DNA of 64,000 bases from Branchiostoma floridae (taxonomy: Eukaryota > Chordata > Leptocardii > Amphioxiformes > Branchiostomatidae): the NCBI RefSeq assembly GCF_000003815.2, contig NC_049980.1, forward strand, positions 14,240,405-14,304,404, read 5' to 3'. This document shows, piece after piece, positions 32,957 through 44,538 of the stretch (positions are counted from its first letter, which is position 1; every line of letters begins with the position of its first letter). The translations under genes were made by a program, and so were the position numbers. Under the pieces are notes generated by a model. It worked only from the letters and a program-made list of their open reading frames with translations. It searched no databases and was not told the origin of the DNA.

Positions 32957-35900
32957 TTACAGGAAGTAGTGTACCCAGAATACTACACAAAATACCAGGA
33001 ATAGACCAGGAATAAGAATTCTTGTCGCCCGGTCTATTTTCCTGGCCAGACGTGCAGGCCTCGGTGAGAACAGTTGTGGGAGAGGCGGTGGTGGGCCGGT
33101 CTGGGTGCCGGGCAGCCGGAACCGGACAGTCCGCTGGGGCGGCGGAGGGAGGTACTGCAGCAGGTAGTAAGGACGGCAGAAACGGGCCCGCGGGATGCTG
33201 ACTTTGGGCTGGACAAGCTGCCTCTTCCAGGACTCCTGTAAACATCAAGTTGAATTAACTAGTCAATGGCTTCAACTGCACATGCGAAAGGTCAAAAGTG
33301 AACGCTCCTAACCTGTCGACAGTTTTTGTTTTGATACATCATGATACGGATGTGTTTTGCGTGTGTCTCAGAAGCTTTTATCTTTGAAATATCCTCCACA
33401 ATACATTAATGTATCACACCGAACATGCTGGTAATTCAAGCTGTAAACTATTTTTCTTCTCCCGCTGTACAGCACCAGTAGGAACTGTCATGTGCAATCA
33501 GAATTTAGGTGAGTTAAGCATATCAAGCAATGAAGCGTCACTGAAAATCTGAACGAAAACAAACCTTTGCTAGGCCGGTGTAGTGGATGTAGTAGGCCAC
33601 GGCTGTCTCCAACAGTCCACAGAACACCGCCATCAGGCAACCGGCCATCCACACGTCTATGGCACGGGTGTAGGAAATCTAACATACATGGAGATGGACA
33701 ACGATCAACGATTCATGTCGTCAAAAACTAGAAACAAGTCAAAACAAAAAAGATTATTCATCAGCTATGAACTGAATTATATGAAGCTATTAAGGAATAA
33801 CAACCCTGAAACCGAAACAGGGACTGACACTGACTGCCAAGCACCTTTCATCTGTTGCCGAAGCCAAATATCCGTTCAGGTCACCTGATTAAAGCTTCTA
33901 GTCATTTCCAGAAGGACAAAAAGGCTGATCTAAAGCTTTACGGTAAACGCTTTACTCTATGTACAAAAATATTGTGTAGAATCTCTCTATCTGGTTTAGC
34001 TGATTTCTATGTTGCCTGCTCCCTTCTATTACATACGGAATGAATCTGGATACAAATGAATGTGCAACGTACAAACTCCATTGGGTGCTTCAAGTCTGCT
34101 CCCATCACGATTGTTAGCAAGGCAGAGGCGCCGAGAGAGACCCGCCCGATCACCGCGGCAGTCTGAAACCCCATCCACGGACTCATCCAGGACAGCACGA
34201 CGACCATGAGGGTGGGCACGAACGTCCTGAACACGTACAGCCAGATCCGCCGGGACAGGGACAGTTTGATCGTCAGGGTTGTGAAGGAGTTAACCGCTAG
34301 AGAGCAAAGTTACACGGTCAGCAGCCAGTGCCTGTAATGTCTTCAGTCCTAGGAAACTTTGATTAAAGTTATTACAGCCCTGAAAAAGTAGGGCCGGCAG
34401 GCATGGAGTTTGCTTCTTCAATGAGGTTAACCTCCTTGGTATCTTATCTACTTCATCCTAGATTCCGACCGAAGTGATCCAACAAATTACAATTAACGAT
34501 GTTAAACTGAAATGCAATAATGACGCGTATTTTCAACTTCATATTGTAAAAACAATAAAAAGACGTACAATGTTTATTATATATCCTTGCATCAAGTATT
34601 CTACGCCTTAATCTGTTCACAGGGTGGAATACAAGATGTTGTAAGAACAGTCGCAGTACTACTTGTAATTCCATCACTCAGGTGTTCGTTGCCAGCGGCA
34701 ATTAGAATAATAATAATGACAATAATGATAGTAACTATAATAGTAGTAATAATAATAATAATGATGATGATAATATAGTCCATTCCGAGATACCACGAGG
34801 GTTTTTAGACAATAATTGTAATAAGTTGGAATTCTTTTGAATAAAATAATATCTAAGCCCCAACAGCTATGATTTTTTTTTCAGAAAAGTTAATATGGAA
34901 TTTCGAATCTATTTGAATTTCTTTTAATACTTTGGAAACATTTTGAAAGAGATCACACAAAAATCTCTTTATTTACAATAATTTTCAGACATCTGCAGGA
35001 TTCTTTCACTTTTAGAAATATTTCCAAAAAATGGTAAACCTTGCCAAATGGTAGAATTCATTTATTGTCCCACAAAAGTTAGCCCCTTTTGTATGCCCGG
35101 TATTTTTTTTTAGATTTCACTGATGGGCACTGGTGGGTCCTTTGTGGTAGGCCATTGACATGGCACCCAATCATACTTTGCAAGGATGTGTGAATTGCTG
35201 TCTTCCTAGCCCACTGACCCAATATTACAAAAATGGTAAAAAAGTGTAAATAATGTCAAAATGCTGTTACCATTGTTAACAAACTGTTAGAAGTATTCTG
35301 TTCCACATCGTGAATATTTCAAACGTTCTACAGATCGGGGAAAATATTTAGAAAGTTCAAATAGCATTCAAAATATTCCAAAGCGTAAAATCTCCTGGAC
35401 ATATAATTGAAAACAATTGAAAACATTTGTCAATGATGACAATGGCAACCCTCGCGGTGACTTGGAACCGACTAAATGGCCTACCACACCACATGATGAT
35501 GATATTAATACTAACAATAATAATAGCAGGATTTATCTAGGGTCGGTCGGAGGCACAACGTTTTACTAGCCCCTATGGTAACAGTAAACAAACGCCAAAC
35601 ACTCACATACGCAAGGTGAAAACTTGGCGTGACTTTTAAGACTTAAAAAAAGTACCTACTTGGACCCGGGTCTCCGCAGATGTCCGTGTGATGACTACAG
35701 TTGCCCACGTGGTGACCACAATCCCCACATGTGGAACAGTTCAGGAAGGCCGACAGCATACAGTGTTCTACGTCATAGGTACACGCCTCACGGAAGTATG
35801 GGCAAATAACATCTGTGACAACATACAACGTAAAACTAAAAATTTAGAAATTAAGAAAACACGAAAGAGCAATGTTTTTCCCACACCACAGTGTGAGTGC

Positions 35901-38900
35901 ATGGTGACCATGATGTTTGTGATGGGCAAGAGCCAAGACCAAGACGGTGGTTGTCTTGCTCTTGCAGTCCCTAGCATGAGTAAATCGAGCTAGCTTCTAT
36001 TGGTGTTCTACTACTGGTCAGGCTCCAAGCTTGATGACCAACGTCCTCTAAGATAGTAGAATTGGAAATATCCTAATCCTTTATACATAGAGCGTAGAGA
36101 GCCTTTTGTCAGACTGAGAACTGTTTGTTTGAGTTGAAGGCTGTGAGAACTGGTTTCCAAAGTGACAAAGAATTCTGATCTACTATTGGACTGACTTTCA
36201 TAGTACTAAACAAATCATGCGTTGTTCTGGGAATCTCGAGAAGGAGGCCCAATGAGCCCCCAACAGCGAGAGATTTTGTGCCACAAGTTATAGTAATGGA
36301 CTGTTCCATCAAAAAATTAGATAGCTATGCAAACTGTCTCCTAACGTTTTCATCAGATGCCGGTATAAGTGGACCTGTCAACGACATACATTACATTTTT
36401 GTTTGAACGACAGATGCTATCCAAAAGTTGCGAGGTCTCACAAGTATAGACACTGTAGATCATTGTATTGAACACCCGCTCACCGTTGCTGTCATTGGCA
36501 AAGAACGTGCTGTAGGTGGATTCAACAGTTGCCCCCATCAACCTGAACTGTGAGACAACATTGCTGGCGTCGGATGAGATGGGTGCAATTTTGCTCTGCG
36601 CTGACGATACCAGTGTAAACCGCACTCCGTTGTCTGCGATCAGAAATACAAAACATGAAAGCATTCATTTAAAATGTACATGTGGAAACTTTCAGAAAGG
36701 GATTGTCAACAACTACCAGGATCCAACATTCATACAAATCCAAGGAAAGGATCTTGAGTTATGGGTCCTAGCACACATACACAACCAAGAGAACCTGCTG
36801 TCATAAGGTAAAAAGAGAGCCAACCAGAAAGCACAACAAACCTACATGCATGTAGTTGAACAGGGCACTCCTGGTCATCGAATGGGTAGCTATGTAAATC
36901 CACATTACATCGCACCTTCAGTACCTTTCTGCAATGATATAACCAACACTCATATACATGAGCAAAGGCTGAAGATCTTCAGTTTCACATAAGGTAAGTC
37001 AAGTCTACACTCATGACAACTTCTACAAGTCAAGTACGCGACATATTTACCCTCTTTTGGTATGGTATTTCCTTGTCGCCATTTTCGAGGAAATGAACAG
37101 CATCTCTTTTTTCGAAATGAAGCGAAAATCGATCTGAGTGTAGATGTCATCCATAGGATTTATTCATTGACGTTGTGGCCTAGGCAGAATCACAGCACTC
37201 ATAGAAGGCGTGCATCTATATCTTAGACACTTACGTCATCTGAAAGAAAATGAAACCCGAGCTGTGCAGCCACATCTTCAGTGACACGTCCAGCTCCTCC
37301 ACGGCACCGGTACTCGGGTGGACCCTCGGCTTGGTGATCCCCTCAGTTCTCCTGACTTTGTTCCCGAACATCAGGGCGGGAGACCAGAGGAGGGTTGCCG
37401 GTAGCGGCATCCAGCCTGACGGTACCGCCCCGGTCAGACGGTCATCAACCCAGGCTAGATTGTACTCCACCGTCATGGAGAGATTCTAAAAACAAATTAA
37501 TGTTTTATCAGTGATACTGTAACCTTGTAATGTTTCGGTCGTTCTATGTCGGGGTGACCAATTCACCAACTTAATACCGATGTTTCTAACTGTACATGTA
37601 AAGTATTTGTAAAAAGCTCTTTCGCGAACTTAGAATCTTCATTTTTCCCTACTGCGAAACTATATCATTGCGAATGTGCAAAACATTATCAAGTTGCTAA
37701 ATATTGCATGGCACCAGGAGTCCATTAAGTGTCTATCACCATATACAGTCAGTTGAAATCGTTGTATCACAAAAAAAGATTTCTCTAAAGTAATATAACT
37801 ATACCTTACCGCATTCTCCTCTGAGAGCCAGTCAACTCGTTTGATGTAGACACCTGTTGCAACGTCAAACCATTTACCTGTTAATGACAGAATCATTAAT
37901 GAACTGTTGTTAACTTGACAGAATGTTCATCTAAACAGAATAGATCTTGCTATACGTTGTGCCACCTTTTCGTCTCTGCCAGCGCTAAATGTTCGGTAGG
38001 ATTTACTCGTCACATGTAAGTATATACTTTATTATTCACGGTGGTCAAATACGGGCTCAAAATCTCCCATGTCTAGCCGAATTCGAACCTTTTTCCATGA
38101 TGTTCCATTTGACGTATATAATTCGAACCGAACCCGTGTTCTATTTAGGTCATCTGCGGTCATTGCAGGTAAAACCGTGCTTTCTGGCATTTCCCCCCTA
38201 ACTAACTTGAATCAGGCGAAAAACATAGTTTTTAACCAATATAAACAATTTTCTGGACAGTACATCTATGCTTTCACTTTGTTTGTGACCTGTAATATGT
38301 AACGAAGCTACTGACGTTTTTGTTGGTGACCTTGAATATCATAAGTGTTGTTTACACCGGTGTGACAGCGATCTCACCCCCCCGGCGATCTCGCCCCCCC
38401 GGGGGGCGAGATCACTAGCGTTTTCGCCCCTCTTTAGCGTTTTCGCCCCCCCCCCCCCCAGAGCAGCTGGCTACTACATATTACAGGTGCGCTACCTGGT
38501 ACTATACTGCACCTGGGGAGTAACGTATATGGTGTGTTACCTGGTACCTATATGGCACCTTATTACCGTACCGTAAGATGTCATACCTCGAAAGTCGATA
38601 TTATATTGTTCGGTGGAAACATGACATTGAAATGAAAAAAGGCAATTTTTGCAGCTGAGGTGGCATAAAACAGTGCTACTGCGAACGTATAAATCAACAC
38701 CATCTATGGTACGGAATACGTCAGCTATATGTTTTCAATTTGTCACAGTGTTTTCTTTCTTGTGCTGGAAACATTTCCAAAGCACTAACAAAAACACACG
38801 TGAATAATAGTTTCTCATTATAAACACTATCTACGCGCAAGTTGATATAGCTGTTGCTAAATGCTACACAAACACTGGTAAAGTACCTGTCTTAAGAAAC

Positions 38901-41900
38901 ACGGGTAAAAGCATCATTTCCTAAATACTAGAAAAAACAGTAATGTTGGAGGTGAAGATATCCATTGGCCAGGTGCATATACCAAAATGTGCGTTATTCT
39001 AATTAATACCTAATATTTGCATAATTATTAAAGACATTACATAGTTCTTTTGTGGTCACTTCATTGTAGAGACTTCATATTGGAGATATATAGGTTGCTT
39101 GAGGACAGGTGAATACAATGAAATACATCTTATGTCAAGACTCAGGTATATGCAATAATGGGATTTACAAGGGACCAAACCCTCCTTGTCTGAAACAAGT
39201 TCAACTATCTTATTACCATGTAATTACGTTAATATTGATACTATGAATGGAGTTATGTATCAAACTCGTGTACTTATATCATTCTGAAACTACATTTTGT
39301 GATTTATACCAATCAACTTCTAAAATGTCATGTAAACCCATTTGGGGGGGGGGCGAAATCGCTAAAGGGGGCGAGGTAGGGGGGCGAGATCACTAGCCGG
39401 GGAGGGCGAGATCGCTAGTGATTTCGCCCCGGGGGGGCGAGATCGCTAGTGATTTCGCCCCCGGGGGGGCGAGATCACGGGGGGGCGAGAACGCTGTCAC
39501 ACCGGTATCAATTACACCCTCCCGCTCTCCGTGCGGCATGACATGCGTGTAAACATCGTTTAAGATCTCCACCAAGAAGAGTCCAACATAACTCATTGAC
39601 GGCTCAAAATGAACGTAACGGTTTTCCCGAGATTTCTGTTTTTGGGATTTTAAAAAAATGCCTTAGATTTTGAATTATTGGTAATTAAGTGCGAAAAATG
39701 CCATTTTTACGCATATTTTTGACTGTAACTTTGCTTAAAATTAAAAATAAAAAAATCCCCAAAACAGAAAGTTTTATTTGCCTCTCAGATGACGAAAAAT
39801 ATAAAAATCGAGAATTTGCCATGGCACTTGCGGCCCATCTTATCAAGAGTATGGTCGAATTGAAGGCCTTCCTTGAAACAAAAAATGATCGTCTTTGGAA
39901 GCAAAATCGAAACAAAACAACTATCTCAATTCAAACGGGAAGATTCAAACTATCTAAAATTGCGAATTTAATCTTATTTTGAATACATTTTCCTTGTCAT
40001 AACATCTTGTTTATTTTGAAATATTTTACGGTTAGCAAATAGTAGGCCTCTTGTAACCCGATACTCTGTCGAACTCGCATAGCAACGGGAAAGAATACCC
40101 TAGCAACCGACCGCCGTGATTGTACATTTATGTAACGTAGTAGATTAATACCAATATTTTGGACAATGATTTATTAGCACAGTACCAACACACCTCTCTA
40201 ACAATGTGAGGAATTGGTGGAATTTTTTACTTGACAAATTTCTTGTCTATTTTCTTTATTTGTTTGTATTTTTTGTTTACCGTCTTTTCGAGGACTCTCG
40301 TTCTTATCGTATCCAGGAGGTAGGGACTCGCCATTCTTCCACTTGAGGAAGTCCCCCCAGCTAGCGGAGTCCGTGACACCAATGCCGCCCGAGGCGAAGG
40401 CAGCAGCCATGTTTTGCGCCGATATGGTTGTTGTTGTGGGAGGGGGTGGGGTTGTTGTCGGCGGGGGTGTTGTTGTAGGAGGCTTATAACAGATAGACTC
40501 TTCCTGTATTTCCCCTAGAAATAAATGTCGATTGAACGGTATGATAGAACTGTTGTAAATCTGAATGTAAAGTTTGTTATTCCGTTTCCAAAAAGATTAT
40601 TCCAACGGAAACACAATTCGAATTTGATAGACTTTTGAAACCTTCAGACATTTTGATAGTTGATCTTTCGAACAGCGAATCAAAGCCTACGTCATCAGGA
40701 GTTCAAGAGCGGCAGACGTTGGGGACATGCATTGAATAGAATCGAAGAGAAATTCACAATATCATAAAAGAAGAAAAGAAGGAATTTACGAAAACTAGAA
40801 GAATGTTTCACGGAGGTATGAGATCTTCGGTTTCTTGTTTATCTCAGACGTACAGCGTCAGGTCTCACCTACACACTCGCAGATAGAGCGCTCATTGCTA
40901 GTGCAATCTCTGTCCTCGTATCCGTCACCCTTCTTTATTCTGACGCAGTTTCTATCGCCCGGGTCTCCATCCTTCCATGATAGGTATGGCTCCGTATTAT
41001 CATCACAGTACCGAAACTCAAATGTAGTACCCTCTCTCTTCCTCCTCCTCCTATCGCTACTCTCTTGCTCACCACCACCATCACTACCCTCAGTCACAAC
41101 CTACAGGACATACCAAGCAAACATTGGATGAGTACAAGAGTGTGAAGAATGTGTATCCAAATTGAGCCGTGTGCTGATTTGCTTTGAGTTCCCACATATC
41201 TCAATTCCCTTACACGTAAGATTACTCTAAAGACTTGTGTAATACATTTCTTACACATTGTAATAAATTGCAAAATAGAGACACAGTGGCTGTCTCTCTG
41301 TCATTTTGGAATGAACTGACACGAACCTCGACTTTCCTAATCCCGATCCACACATCTTTGTCCAACTCATCGTCCGCTAACCGCATGAGAATGTTAAACT
41401 CTGCTTCATCGTTTGCCATCGCAAGATGTCCTCCCTTGGACAGACAGTTCTGCTCAGCTTCCGCGTGTCTTTTGTCTTCGTCGACCAGGAGGTACATCGA
41501 TGGGGAGTTGTAGTAAGAGGCCCAGCCATCGCTGGCCATGCAAGGTTGGTCTGCAGTATAGCAAAACCAATTCTCAAGTCAAGACACATCCATCAACAAA
41601 AAAGTTTGAAAACTTAAATTTGATCAATCACCAGTTCACCATTACTTATCAATTGTCTAGTATACTTATCATTGAAAATCTCATGTATTACCCTTTAAAC
41701 GATGCCAACATAGTGTCCGACCCACTAAAGAAATATTAATACTTATGATCTTTATTGCACGTTCATGCCCGTGGGCTTATTGCAAACAAAGTTTTTTAAG
41801 TGTAGTCATGACAATCAAGGAATCACTTTGAAGTACAATGTATTTTCAGTAATATAACACATTATGCTAATCATTAAAAACAAACGACATAGGATCAAGG

Positions 41901-43250
41901 GAAATTTTCCCTACCTATGGACTCACTTGTTAGATACAACTCGAGGTTGTACGATCATAACAAAAACAGATCATCATGATAAAGCAACAAACAAGTCTTC
42001 CTATGATATGATATGTAATGTAACGCAACAAGCAAAGTTATCACACACCAGTGACTCTGCTGGTATCATTGAACAGATCACTGCAGATGTCTGTTCCAAT
42101 TCTCTGACTGATAAGGACCTTGTCTGGCTGCTTTGTCTCTCTTCAAATGACACTCCCTTTCTGCCACGCTACATTCGGCAACCAGCTATTATCTACACGC
42201 TACATTAACCAACCTGCAATAAATACACGTTACAACAACCTACCCACAATAGGTTACGCCATTAAGTTTAACCTCGGTGACATTATGTTGCAAATGATGT
42301 AAGCATTAATGGTTTACGATTATTGCCCACAAAGTGTGTGTATGTATCATAACTACAATTTACTTTATGGTCTTCCATAGCTTCTTTTTAAGTCATAGTT
42401 CTAGCGTCCTTTTGTTTAGTCGATATGAAGTATTTTCTGTCATTTGCATTGAAATGTGAAAAATGCTGTCGGCGGCAGGCGACGTATTTATGAGCCAAAT
42501 TACGAGTAACATAATTGCTTTCTTCATTTTCCCACAACACGTATTACGAGGAATAGTATCGGTTGATGGCTTAGAAGAAACAGCAGCCGTGGGGGGAATT
42601 AGATGATTGTCGCCTGAGACTGTGCCCACGACCATTTACTTTACGTCTTGTGCAGTTTAGTGTCTTATGTATCATACTTTTTGTTCCCGATAGCTGCCCG
42701 GCCGGGCCACGGTTTGGAAATATGACGTGAGCCTGTTAAGGCTAAGTCTACCTAAATATTTTCAGTTAGCCAATAAATTTACCCGATGATTACATGTCTC
42801 TGCATCTCTGTTGTTCCAAAACCTACCGTATATAGCTACAGATAGTAATTAGTACCAATTAATGTCCCAATACCTCAACTGGTACGGTAGCAGCCTACAG
42901 CGGAGCTCCTTGTTCTGTTACACTTGCTAAATTATATTCAAACTGGGAGACACCGGTTCTATCCAGGGTAGGGGCATCTTGCTTGGGCCTGCTCCCGAAA
43001 ATGGGGGTCCTGTGTTTGAGGAGGTGCGACACCTCTCTGTGAAATATACCCTGCTACTGAAACAGCAATGTAACTCGCTGTCGGTCTGAACGAATACTAG
43101 CTTACTGTCTCAAAGAATGCATGTGAAGAAGACATGTTCTTAGCGCTAGCGCCATTTACCTGCCGACGGTGTAGTATTATTTCCACTGCCAAGCACGGTC
43201 CCGCACAGGAAGAAGCCCAGCAGCCCTTGAAGGGAAAGTAACAGCTTCAT
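32957..43250 (-). CDS. C-type lectin domain fused to a Cys-loop ligand-gated ion channel
   Basis: Twelve exons join with every phase consistent to 700 residues: 43160-43250, 41327-41550, 40869-41100, 40281-40514, 37810-37877, 37235-37485, 36846-36928, 36484-36633, 35660-35812, 34073-34296, 33565-33678, 32957-33235. Order: signal peptide (1-~21); C-type lectin domain (34-181; C66, WIGI 98-101, C157/C171, ICEC); Thr/Pro linker (~194-213); channel ligand-binding domain with loop A WSPALMFGN; 13-residue Cys-loop C374-C388 with FDDQEC; cysteine-rich insert in loop C (445-495); TM1 (~513-533), TM2 after R547 (VSLGASALLTIV), TM3 with SYTRAIDVW (572-580), TM4 ending at the C-terminus. TM2/TM3 resemble glycine/GABA-A anion channels, but the Pro-Ala before R0' is Ile-Gly. 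The lectin domain lacks EPN/QPD sugar motifs. Ligand unknown. Confidence 0.92.
34704..34778. repeat. AAT/ATG microsatellite
   Basis: (AATAAT)n and (GATGAT)n simple repeat in intron 9 of the lectin-channel gene. It explains the low-complexity Ile/Met frames on both strands. Confidence 0.85.
35660..35812 (-). other. Exon 9 of the lectin-channel gene: Cys/His-rich loop C cassette
   Basis: A 153-base exon, phase 1 at both edges (acceptor TCACAG, donor A|GTAGGT), encoding residues 445-495. It has eight cysteines at 448, 455, 462, 470, 473, 476, 483 and 490, i.e. C-x6-C-x6-C-x7-C-x2-C-x2-C-x6-C-x6-C, plus five histidines (461, 478, 479, 485, 486). It sits between beta strand 9 (QFRLMGATVESTYSTFF) and beta strand 10 (FTTLTIKLSLSRR), exactly where loop C caps the agonist site. 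Skipping it would join N444 through Ala to V497 in frame with a normal-length loop C. I do not recognise the fold. Confidence 0.85.
38356..39506. mobile_element. Foldback-type element with GC-rich internal repeats
   Basis: Both ends carry ACCGGTGTGACAGCG in inverted orientation (38356 and ending 39506). Inside each end is an array of a ~20 base motif, GGGGGGCGAGATCxCTAG, in alternating orientation (38371-38460 and 39340-39496). The middle 880 bases are AT-rich and non-coding. It lies in intron 4 of the lectin-channel gene. Flanking target duplication is unclear because the tip itself (CACCGGTG) is palindromic. Confidence 0.75.
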
Positions 43251-44206
43251 TTTGTGCCTCAGCCTTTTAGCGAACTACGGTGGCCTTGATCATGGAGGGA
43301 ACTGAACTATCATCTTTTTGGTCTAGAAGGGATGGTTGGGTCTTAAATAATAGATGAAAGCAATTTGGGCGCGGTTTTGTGAGAGTACTCCTAGTTCTGA
43401 ATCACCTATCAAACCATGTGACTTTAACGGTCTCATGGGACTTTGCCAAATCGTGACATCCATCCGCAAACTGGCGCAAATAAGCGCCAATTGGTCGCCT
43501 GTAACTGCGATTTTTGGATTAAGAAAATCGCAATTCAAATACGTCGCCAATGGGTCCAGGTAGGCGTAATTTATATACTTTATAATTGAAAAACCGTCTA
43601 TCACCTCTTTTTGATGCATTTTTTATCACTGTACATGTATATTTGTTTTGAATCCGGTGGCAATACTGCGATTTCCAACTACCTGCTCATCTGGGCTTCA
43701 TACGCAAACATGATGCGTCTCACGTAAAGGTGGGGTCACACCTGCGTATATATTTGAGTCCGTATGAGGCGCGTATGGGAGTATTTGCCTCCACCAGGCT
43801 CCACAGGTCGTTGTAAAAATAATAGGCATGTGTGACCCCACCTTAAGTGTGACCGCAATGCCAAAGGAAAATTGGCACAAATTCGGTGCATTATTTTAGC
43901 GCGGTGCAGTGAGATAAACCTTGTTTGATAAACTTGTGTGGTCACTTGATCTCCTGAGACTCTGAATAATAGTCCATCCGTATTTTTTAACAGTAACAGT
44001 ATTTTGGTTCTCCTAGTCTTGTTTCTTACTTTCGTACTTTACTGGTGTTTACACATTCAAGATGGGCGCAGGTTAACTTTTACCCTAACCTCTGAATACA
44101 TGGGTTTGGTACAATACATGTACATGCTATCCAGGTCTCGCGTCACTATGTAGTCCTAGTGAAATGACAAATATAAATCAAGTATGACCCAGTTGTAGCC
44201 AGCGCT
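43251..44206. other. 5' flank of the lectin-channel gene
   Basis: No coding sequence recognised. The motif pair AAGGTGGGGTCACACCTGCG (43727) and GTGTGACCCCACCTT (43831) is an inverted repeat of about 15-17 bases bounding some 90 bases, with a further copy of ACGTAAAG at its edge; it could be another small foldback repeat. Promoter elements were not identified. Confidence 0.4.
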
Positions 44207-44424
44207 GTTGACATGTAGTCTCTACCAGACTCCCGCCTGGTCGAGTAGTAATAGGGAAATTTGGCCAAGTTAGGAATAAAAGCCTAGTAGGAGTTAATTG
44301 GCCTAGGAGTTAACTGATCTCGCTGGATAGACTGACTGAAACCTGAAAAACTTATTTGTCTCTATTTGGCCAAATTCTTCTTTTTTGTCCAGCTGACACG
44401 TCTGCCTGGAGACTAGTTGACATG
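44207..44424. mobile_element. 200 bp MITE with perfect 9 bp target-site duplication
   Basis: Body 44216-44415. Left end TAGTCTCTACCAGAC; reverse complement of the right end TAGTCTCCAGGCAGAC. The body is flanked by exact direct repeats GTTGACATG at 44207-44215 and 44416-44424. A 9 bp duplication fits Mutator-like or similar superfamilies. Another terminus-like sequence is at about 17160. No coding capacity. Confidence 0.85.
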
Positions 44425-44532
44425 CCTTCACTCCCTTGGTGGACAAGAAGTACTAGCATATGAATGAATGAATCTACTATCTTTCCTGCGCTGTGATTGG
44501 CGATGCCTATATTAGGCGAAGACCCAATCCCA

Positions 44533-44538
44533 TATAAA
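44533..44538 (+). promoter_or_regulatory. TATA-like box in element terminus
   Basis: CCCATATAAAGGCAGG, about 65 bases upstream of an ATG, is repeated exactly at 50783-50788 in the short copy. It lies in a segment conserved between the two copies, which fits a promoter carried by the element. Confidence 0.35.

Noticed and set aside
35660-35812. Alternative donor CCAAGTAG|GTACTT for the cysteine-rich exon
   Set aside because: It puts the next exon out of frame with an immediate stop; the donor A|GTAGGT keeps phase 1 and continues into TM1.
39689-39982. 97-codon plus-strand frame near the foldback element
   Set aside because: Lys/Ile-rich AT-biased sequence within an intron of the minus-strand channel gene; no family resemblance.
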